Assembly (NCBI RefSeq): GCF_003438995.1
Contig: NZ_QSUN01000001.1
Span: 186,001 to 250,000, forward strand
DNA length: 64,000 nt
From: Bacteroides sp. OM05-12
GTDB lineage: Bacteria > Bacteroidota > Bacteroidia > Bacteroidales > Bacteroidaceae
Direction of reading: 5' to 3'
Part shown: in pieces, positions 59,420 through 64,000 of the stretch
Layout: the number at the start of each line of letters is the position of its first letter
How positions within the stretch are numbered: the stretch's first letter is position 1
The notes under the pieces: model-generated
The model's input: the letters and a program-made list of their open reading frames with translations, nothing else
What the model was told of the DNA's origin: nothing
Database searches by the model: none
Translations under genes and position numbers: made by a program

Positions 59420-59848
59420 ATGGCAGTACCTTTTTCAGTATCAGCTAGAAAAAATCCGTTGAAACCGGATGAATCTCCACGTTATTACGCAACCGCACAA
59501 GCTAGCGGAGAAATCACTTTCAAAGAAATATGTGCACGTATCGCAGATCGTTGTACCGTAACAGCATCCGATGCAAAGGCAACTCTCGATGCTCTTGTAA
59601 CAATCATGAAGGAAGCCCTTGGCAATGGTCAGATTGTCCGCTTCAACGACCTGGGAAGTTTCCGCATGACCTTGAAAACAGGTCGCCCGACTGACAAAGC
59701 GGAAGATTTCCTTTCAAATGTGAATATCGACGGTGCGAAAATCATTTTCAGACCGGAAATGGATTTGAAACGCCACACAAAGACGTTCACTTATCAGAAA
59801 GTTTCCTCACTTCCAAAGAAAGAAAAAAAGGAAGAAGTAAAAGGATAA
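59420..59848 (+). CDS. HU-family DNA-binding protein, long Bacteroides form (142 aa)
   Basis: It begins MAVPFSVSARKNPLKPDESP and YYATAQASGEITFKEICARI, the start usual for the long Bacteroidetes HU-like family. Helices (ADRCTVTASDAKATLDALVT) and the strand FNDLGSFRMTLKTG follow; the C-terminal tail is basic (KRHTKTFTYQKVSSLPKKEK). It has its own promoter and terminator. It is different in length and sequence from the 81-aa HU-like protein upstream, so the element carries two. Confidence 0.9.
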   Translation: MAVPFSVSARKNPLKPDESPRYYATAQASGEITFKEICARIADRCTVTASDAKATLDALVTIMKEALGNGQIVRFNDLGSFRMTLKTGRPTDKAEDFLSNVNIDGAKIIFRPEMDLKRHTKTFTYQKVSSLPKKEKKEEVKG

Positions 59849-59878
59849 GTCCTAAAACCTCCTTAGAAACACCTAAAA

Positions 59879-59922
59879 GGCGTCCGTATAGATTTAAAAT
59901 CTGTGCGGACGTCTTTTTTTTG
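59879..59922. terminator. Symmetric terminator after the second HU-like gene
   Basis: GGCGTCCG / CGGACGTC stem with AGATTTAAAATCT inside and T-rich 3' and A-rich 5' flanks, so it can work in both directions. Confidence 0.8.
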
Positions 59923-60164
59923 TGTCTATAAAAGTCGGAAACCGTGACCGCACATCTTTTTGGCAGATGAAAAAACAGGGTGAACTATACCTAAATGCAC
60001 CTAATTACGGATAAATTGAAGCCATATCAGTAAGATACACACCGGAGAGAAATTATAAAAAGCGTATCCAACCATACATATGTATCGATTGAAAATTTAA
60101 TATCACATTCGCCTGAAGGTTTTTCCTCTTTTCTTCTACAAAGATATGTCAGCCCCGTTCATCA

Positions 60165-60248
60165 GAAAAGGACTGCTACGCTATTTATTAAAAAAATCAT
60201 CCTGTGCTCGCTTCGCTCGTGCGGTATTTTTCTAATAAATTCCTTTTC
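60165..60248. repeat. 84-bp imperfect palindrome
   Basis: Outer arms GAAAAGGA / TCCTTTTC (60165-60172, 60241-60248) and inner 15-bp arms at 60183-60197 and 60226-60240 (ATTTATTAAAAAAAT against ATTTTTCTAATAAAT, one mismatch). The tip contains GCTCGCTTCGCTCG. Could form a cruciform or an RNA hairpin. The rest of 59923-60306 holds no gene. Confidence 0.7.
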
Positions 60249-60306
60249 AGCTGCCCGTGTCCGCCATAAGTGGAGTATAAGAAAAAAGGAAAAAAAATAT
60301 TATGTT

Positions 60307-60411
60307 GCTATCAGAAATCGTTGCCGGCAAGATCTTCCTGGAAAGGAAATGCTATCAGAAAAAGTAGATATCACGAACTCGAGCTACGGATCCAATGGGA
60401 AGAAAGATAGC
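60307..60411 (-). repeat. Second, inverted GATAGC set near the right end of the element
   Basis: GCTATCAGAAA occurs at 60307 and 60351, exactly 44 bp apart, in opposite orientation to the array at 56801. A direct GATAGCAAA is at 60406, 55 bp after the second. Palindromes TTGCCGGCAA and GATATC are centred 16 bp from the first two motifs, matching the geometry of the left array. Confidence 0.7.
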
Positions 60412-60423
60412 AAATTCAATACA

Positions 60424-60618
60424 TTATTCATTTTCATTAAGGTCGCCATCCACATTTGTTCCATTATCCCAACCATCAGGATATACAAAGTCGAAGCCAT
60501 CATTTGATGTATTTGTTGTGTCGTTTACGACAGGAAGTTCTGTTTTCTCATCAGGAGTAGGAATTTCATTTGTGCATGCTATGGCAATGAAAGGGAGTAG
60601 AAAAAGTAACTTTTGCAT
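60424..60618 (-). CDS. Small lipoprotein (64 aa)
   Basis: MQKLLFLLPFIAIAC is a lipoprotein signal with Cys about residue 15, followed by an acidic, Asn/Asp-rich tail (DDTTN-type, VYPDGWDNGTNVDGDLNENE). A minus-strand TACTTTTG box at 60678-60685 is 60 bp upstream. It is the only minus-strand gene of the element; function unknown. Confidence 0.55.
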   Translation of the reverse strand: MQKLLFLLPFIAIACTNEIPTPDEKTELPVVNDTTNTSNDGFDFVYPDGWDNGTNVDGDLNENE

Positions 60619-60872
60619 TTGTTCGTTTTTAAAAGGTTTATGGATTCTTCACAAACCCTCAAAAAAGAATTTGCATACAAAAGTACAATATTTATCCGTA
60701 TTTGTCTGTATTATTAAAAATAAAGTCTACCTTTGACCGCGAAAACAAAGCGTATCTATGGAATTATCTTTAGAGAAGAAATTTCTATAAAGGTGGAAAT
60801 AGAGGTGGATTGAGCAATTGACATTTAGCGTAAACTCTGTGTTTATCGTCTATTAGATAGAAAAATAGTTGT

Positions 60873-60887
60873 TCTTGGTAGGACAAC
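60873..60887 (+). repeat. attR
   Basis: TCTTGGTAGGACAAC, identical to the tRNA-Gln 3' end at 53738-53752. Upstream bases are not tRNA-like, so the tRNA is not duplicated as a whole. The stretch 60690-60872 holds an AGGTGGAAAT / AGGTGGATT direct repeat (about 60792) but no gene. Confidence 0.85.
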
Positions 60888-60903
60888 AACCAATTTAGAA
60901 AAG

Positions 60904-60935
60904 CCCTAAGAAACAATATCTTAGGGTTTTCTTGT
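60904..60935 (+). terminator. Terminator just outside attR
   Basis: CCCTAAG / CTTAGGG hairpin with a T-rich tail. It probably ended tRNA-Gln transcription before integration. From here to 61146 I see no gene. Confidence 0.65.
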
Positions 60936-61146
60936 TTTCAGAGAATCCAGTTTAATGCTTCTCTACAATCCCTTGTTATACTATTATAATATTCTTATTA
61001 AACTCATTTATTCCATGATTATATATGGCATTGTGGCACTTACAATGCGCAGAGCTTTGCTAAGATTGGTCTTGCAACACTCTACCAGTACCATCGAATG
61101 CCGCACAGTACCAAAAGTGAATAACATTACTCCATGATATAATTCA

Positions 61147-61246
61147 GACTCGGAACACTAATTACACAGATTTTCTAGTTTAATCCGCGTAATTAATATT
61201 CCGAGTCCAATTAAAAAACAGAAGGCTTTTTCAAACAACCTGTTTC
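61147..61246 (-). terminator. Hairpins downstream of metK
   Basis: On the minus strand an AAACAG / CTGTTT hairpin followed by T-rich DNA (61215-61245) lies just after the metK stop. A longer one (GACTCGGAA / TTCCGAGTC arms at 61147-61155 and 61199-61207, plus TAATTAC pairing inside) follows. The first is the likely terminator. Confidence 0.55.
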
Positions 61247-61258
61247 CAATCATTAGAA

Positions 61259-62551
61259 TTATAAACCGAATTCTTTTTTAATCAGGTCAACGTAATCTAA
61301 CTTTTCCCAAGTAAAAAGCTCTACTTCCACAGTTTTTGATTCCTGATAACGGGAAGTATAAGTTTTGGTCACTGTCTGCGGAATACGTCCCATGTGTCCG
61401 TAGGCTGCTGTTTCAAGATATATCGGATTACGTAGCTTCAGACGTTCTTCAATAGCTTTTGGACGAAGGTCAAATAGCTTCTCTATTACTTTGGCTATTT
61501 CACCGTCACTCATATTTACATGACTACGTCCGTAAGTATTAACATAGATATTAATAGGACGTGCAACACCAATAGCATAAGAAACCTGTACCAGCATCTC
61601 ATCAGCTACACCCGCTGCTACCATATTTTTAGCAATATGACGCGCTGCATAAGCTGCACTACGGTCTACCTTACTAGGATCTTTTCCAGAAAAAGCGCCA
61701 CCACCATGCGCACCCTTACCGCCGTAGGTGTCTACGATGATTTTGCGCCCTGTCAATCCGGTATCTCCGTGAGGACCACCAATAACGAATTTTCCGGTTG
61801 GGTTCACATGATAGATAATTTTATCATTGAATAATGCCAATACATCCTGGTTATGAATTTCTGCAATAACACGCGGCATTAATATCTCAATCACATCTTT
61901 TCGTATCTGTGCCAACATTTCTTCATCAGCCTTCCGTTGTGCTGCTTCGGAATTATTTGAGGGTTGGATAAACTCGTCATGCTGTGTGGAAACAACGATA
62001 GTATCGATACGTACCGGTTTGTTATTGTCGTCATATTCAATCGTTACCTGACTTTTTGCATCCGGGCGGAGATAAGTCATGACTCTACCCTCACGACGGA
62101 TTTCAGCAAGTACTAATAGTATTTTATGTGCCAGATCGAGTGATAGCGGCATATAATTTTCAGTTTCGTTAGTAGCGTAGCCAAACATCATACCTTGATC
62201 TCCTGCACCCTGATCCATCGGGTTTTCACGTTCTACGCCACGATTGATGTCCGCACTCTGCTCATGGATAGCAGAGAATACACCGCACGAGTTACCTTCG
62301 AACATATAATCGCTCTTGTTGTAACCTATTTTATTGATTACCTCGCGTGCGATAAGTTGAAGATCAACATACGCTTTTGTTTTTACTTCACCCGCAAGTA
62401 CTACTTGTCCGGTAGTAACTAAGGTTTCGCAAGCTACTTTAGAACTGGGGTCGAATGCCAACAGTTTGTCAAGCACAGCGTCCGATATTTGATCGGCCAC
62501 TTTGTCGGGGTGTCCTTCTGACACCGATTCGGATGTGAATAAGTATCCCAT
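61259..62551 (-). CDS. metK: S-adenosylmethionine synthetase
   Basis: 430 aa. MetK motifs are complete: [18 protein letters not shown], the [12 protein letters not shown] hexapeptide region and [20 protein letters not shown]. The family length is usual for Bacteroidetes. It makes SAM from methionine and ATP in the cytoplasm. The leader of about 140 nt contains a probable SAM-II riboswitch, which would shut the gene down when SAM is plentiful. Confidence 0.98.
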   Translation of the reverse strand: MGYLFTSESVSEGHPDKVADQISDAVLDKLLAFDPSSKVACETLVTTGQVVLAGEVKTKAYVDLQLIAREVINKIGYNKSDYMFEGNSCGVFSAIHEQSADINRGVERENPMDQGAGDQGMMFGYATNETENYMPLSLDLAHKILLVLAEIRREGRVMTYLRPDAKSQVTIEYDDNNKPVRIDTIVVSTQHDEFIQPSNNSEAAQRKADEEMLAQIRKDVIEILMPRVIAEIHNQDVLALFNDKIIYHVNPTGKFVIGGPHGDTGLTGRKIIVDTYGGKGAHGGGAFSGKDPSKVDRSAAYAARHIAKNMVAAGVADEMLVQVSYAIGVARPINIYVNTYGRSHVNMSDGEIAKVIEKLFDLRPKAIEERLKLRNPIYLETAAYGHMGRIPQTVTKTYTSRYQESKTVEVELFTWEKLDYVDLIKKEFGL

Positions 62552-62635
62552 TTTAATTGAGAATTAAAAAATTAATAAATTAAAACCAAATGGGGAAACA
62601 TAGGTGTAAGCTGAAATGCACAATAAGAAGTTGTC

Positions 62636-62690
62636 ATTTTAGCATTTTTTATTGTGGTTGCAAGCTACCCAAATCTTTCCACACTTTTTC
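62636..62690 (-). ncRNA. Probable SAM-II riboswitch in the metK leader
   Basis: On the minus strand P1 is formed by GTGG (in GTGTGG, 62679-62684) and CCAC (in CCACA, 62653-62657). The P1 loop has GATTTGG and ends in CTTGCAA directly before the 3' P1 strand, and an A-rich stretch leads to TGCTAAAA (62636-62644). GATTT, TTGCAA before P1 and GCTAAAA after it are the conserved SAM-II features. The -7 box at 62697 puts the transcription start right before the aptamer. No expression platform is resolved; the ATG is 85 nt downstream. Confidence 0.7.
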
Positions 62691-62696
62691 GTATTG

Positions 62697-62704
62697 CAAA
62701 GGTA
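62697..62704 (-). promoter_or_regulatory. -7 box (TACCTTTG) of metK
   Basis: The minus strand reads TACCTTTG, in agreement with TAnnTTTG, about 13 bp before the riboswitch P1 stem. Confidence 0.55.
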
Positions 62705-62758
62705 GCTATTATTCGGAAATGATGGTTGCGTTTATCGGACTTTAACATATAGAAGCAG

Positions 62759-63238
62759 TTATGGATGTTCGTTGGCCACGAGCTCATCAAACAGTTCTTT
62801 CATCGTTCTCCCTAGCGTGGGATGTTTGAGTTGCGGTGCTATTTCCGCTAAAGGTTCCATAACAAAGCGTCTTTCTGTCATTAAAGGATGAGGCAGTGTT
62901 AATCTTTCGGATTCGATTTTCAAATTATCATATAGAAGTAAGTCAATATCGATTAAACGATCGGCATAGACTCCATTGACCGATTTTTGATTGCGGCCGA
63001 TTTTTTTTTCGATCAGTTGGGTTTCTTCCAATATTTGAAACGGGAACAGATTCGTTTCTATACAACATACTGCATTGAAAAATGAATTTACGGAATCAAA
63101 CCCCCATGGCTCTGTAATATAAAAAGCGGAAAGGGAAATGATTTCCCCTATCCGCTCTTCCAATTTTTCTGCGGTTAGGCGCAAGTTTTCTTCTTTGTTG
63201 CCAAGATTCGTTCCCAAACCCAAGTAAACTTTTGCCAT
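62759..63238 (-). CDS. folK: 2-amino-4-hydroxy-6-hydroxymethyldihydropteridine pyrophosphokinase
   Basis: 159 aa. VYLGLGTNLGNKEENL, the FFNAVCCIET strand, ADRLIDIDLLLYDN and LPHPLMTERRFVMEPLAEI are the HPPK motifs, with the DIDLLL acidic pair for Mg-ATP. It transfers pyrophosphate in folate synthesis. It starts 14 bp after queA and is co-transcribed with it. Confidence 0.96.
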   Translation of the reverse strand: MAKVYLGLGTNLGNKEENLRLTAEKLEERIGEIISLSAFYITEPWGFDSVNSFFNAVCCIETNLFPFQILEETQLIEKKIGRNQKSVNGVYADRLIDIDLLLYDNLKIESERLTLPHPLMTERRFVMEPLAEIAPQLKHPTLGRTMKELFDELVANEHP

Positions 63239-63252
63239 AACAGTTATTTTTA

Positions 63253-64000
63253 TTAATCTAAAATCAACATGGCATCTCCGTAGGTTCCGAAGCGATAATC
63301 TTCCTTCAATGCTACGTGATATGCTTCCATAACTTGTTCATAGCCACCGAAAGCAGCAACAAGCATTAATAAAGTAGACAAAGGCAGATGGAAATTTGTA
63401 ACCATACTGTTTGCCACAGTAAAATCATAAGGAGGAAAAATGAATTTGTTAGTCCATCCTTCAAACTCTTTCAGGTGTCCGTCAGTGCTTACCGCCGTTT
63501 CAATGGCACGCATAACAGTTGTACCTACAGCACATACACTCTTATTTAAATCCTTGGCACGGTTCACCGTATTGACTGCCTGTGTATTGACAAACATTTG
63601 TTCCGAGTCCATTTTATGTTTCGTCAAGTCTTCAACATCTATTTCGCGGAAGTTACCAAGTCCGGCATGCATCGTAATAAATGCAAAATCAATACCTTTG
63701 ATTTCCATTCTTTTCATCAATTCGCGACTGAAGTGTAATCCGGCAGTCGGTGCAGTGACAGCACCTTCATTCTTTGCAAAAATGGTTTGAAACCGCTCTG
63801 TATCATCAGGCTCAACTGCACGATTGATAAAACTAGGTAGAGGAGCTTCTCCTAATGCATAAAGAGCTTTTTTGAATTCATCATGGGGACCGTCATAAAG
63901 AAAACGAAGCGTACGACCGCGTGAGGTGGTATTATCAATAACTTCTGCTACCATAGAATCATCTTCACCAAAATAGAGTTTATTCCCTATTCTTATTTTA
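63253..64000 (-). CDS. queA: tRNA preQ1 ribosyltransferase-isomerase, 5' part outside window
   Basis: The frame is open to the right edge: codons upstream of the internal Met at 63954 read [15 protein letters not shown], which continues the protein. QueA motifs are visible: [53 protein letters not shown] and [13 protein letters not shown], and a C-terminal [11 protein letters not shown]. The enzyme moves ribose from SAM to preQ1-tRNA in queuosine synthesis. Its neighbour metK makes the substrate SAM. Confidence 0.96.
   Translation of the reverse strand, partial: KIRIGNKLYFGEDDSMVAEVIDNTTSRGRTLRFLYDGPHDEFKKALYALGEAPLPSFINRAVEPDDTERFQTIFAKNEGAVTAPTAGLHFSRELMKRMEIKGIDFAFITMHAGLGNFREIDVEDLTKHKMDSEQMFVNTQAVNTVNRAKDLNKSVCAVGTTVMRAIETAVSTDGHLKEFEGWTNKFIFPPYDFTVANSMVTNFHLPLSTLLMLVAAFGGYEQVMEAYHVALKEDYRFGTYGDAMLILD

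Larger units (their letters stand above)
53738..60887 (+). mobile_element. 7.15-kb integrated element in the 3' end of tRNA-Gln
   Basis: A tyrosine integrase lies next to the tRNA, and the last 15 bp of the tRNA region, TCTTGGTAGGACAAC, recur at 60873-60887. The element restores the tRNA 3' end at the left junction. Contents: integrase, excisionase-like HTH, DUF4373, a 62-aa protein, a ribbon-helix-helix protein, a phased repeat array, a GC-rich gene-free stretch, HU-like protein, DUF4248, amidase, a 45-aa peptide, a second HU-like protein and a small lipoprotein. There is no relaxase or conjugation gene, so transfer would need help from another element. Confidence 0.85.

Noticed and set aside
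60861..60890. Second tRNA-Gln at the right junction
   Set aside because: Only the last 15 bp match the tRNA; no D-arm or anticodon arm is upstream. It is an att repeat.
60955..61137. 60-aa frame between attR and metK
   Set aside because: It has no ribosome site or recognisable protein features; composition is that of AT-rich spacer DNA.
62552..62758. SAM-I type riboswitch before metK
   Set aside because: The SAM-I core is not present; the conserved pieces agree with SAM-II instead.

Overview
The window is chromosomal DNA of a gut Bacteroides species. The evidence is: a SusC/SusD pair next to GH97 and GH13 enzymes, DUF-type Bacteroides lipoproteins, the order hemD-rnpA-yidD-tatD-tyrS, and repeated use of the Bacteroidetes promoter (TTTG about 20 nt before TAnnTTTG).

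Layout. (1) 1-10.4 kb, minus strand: a starch or alpha-glucan utilisation locus with a neopullulanase-like GH13 (SusA-like), GH97 alpha-glucosidase (SusB-like), SusC, SusD, a small lipoprotein and the start of a SusE/F-type binding protein. A TPR/membrane regulator is divergent at 10.6 kb, followed by a broken GH89 alpha-N-acetylglucosaminidase. (2) 14.5-20.8 kb: housekeeping genes typA, rpsO, parE, coaD and an S41 C-terminal protease. (3) 20.8-41.4 kb: a repeat-rich intergenic region, then a cluster for two giant exported proteins (1468 and 3282 aa, both with Por-type C-terminal sorting-like tails), a four-repeat lipoprotein and an OmpA-family protein. Related non-coding repeats lie on both sides of it, and a TPR/HTH-like regulator follows. 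(4) 41.4-48.6 kb: an AT-rich accessory cluster with a DUF3244 protein, three paralogous lipoproteins, a small outer-membrane protein and a 1198-aa lipase-like protein whose serine nucleophile is replaced by glycine. (5) 48.7-53.8 kb: LOG-family gene, DUF4271, hemD, rnpA, yidD, a TatD-like gene, tyrS and tRNA-Gln. (6) 53.74-60.89 kb: a 7.15-kb integrated element in the 3' end of tRNA-Gln, bounded by a 15-bp direct repeat. It carries a tyrosine integrase, an excisionase-like HTH, a DUF4373 replication-type protein, a ribbon-helix-helix protein, two HU-like proteins, DUF4248 and an amidase. (7) 61.2-64 kb, minus strand: metK behind a probable SAM-II riboswitch, folK and the 3' part of queA.

The most unusual structure is inside the integrated element. 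Six copies of a GATAGC motif start at 56801, 56845, 56889, 56933, 56977 and 57032, spaced 44, 44, 44, 44 and 55 bp, just downstream of the ribbon-helix-helix gene. A second set lies near the other end (60307, 60351, 60406), mostly in inverted orientation, again with 44- and 55-bp steps. This looks like a helically phased protein-binding array. It is not a CRISPR, and I do not recognise it as a described site.
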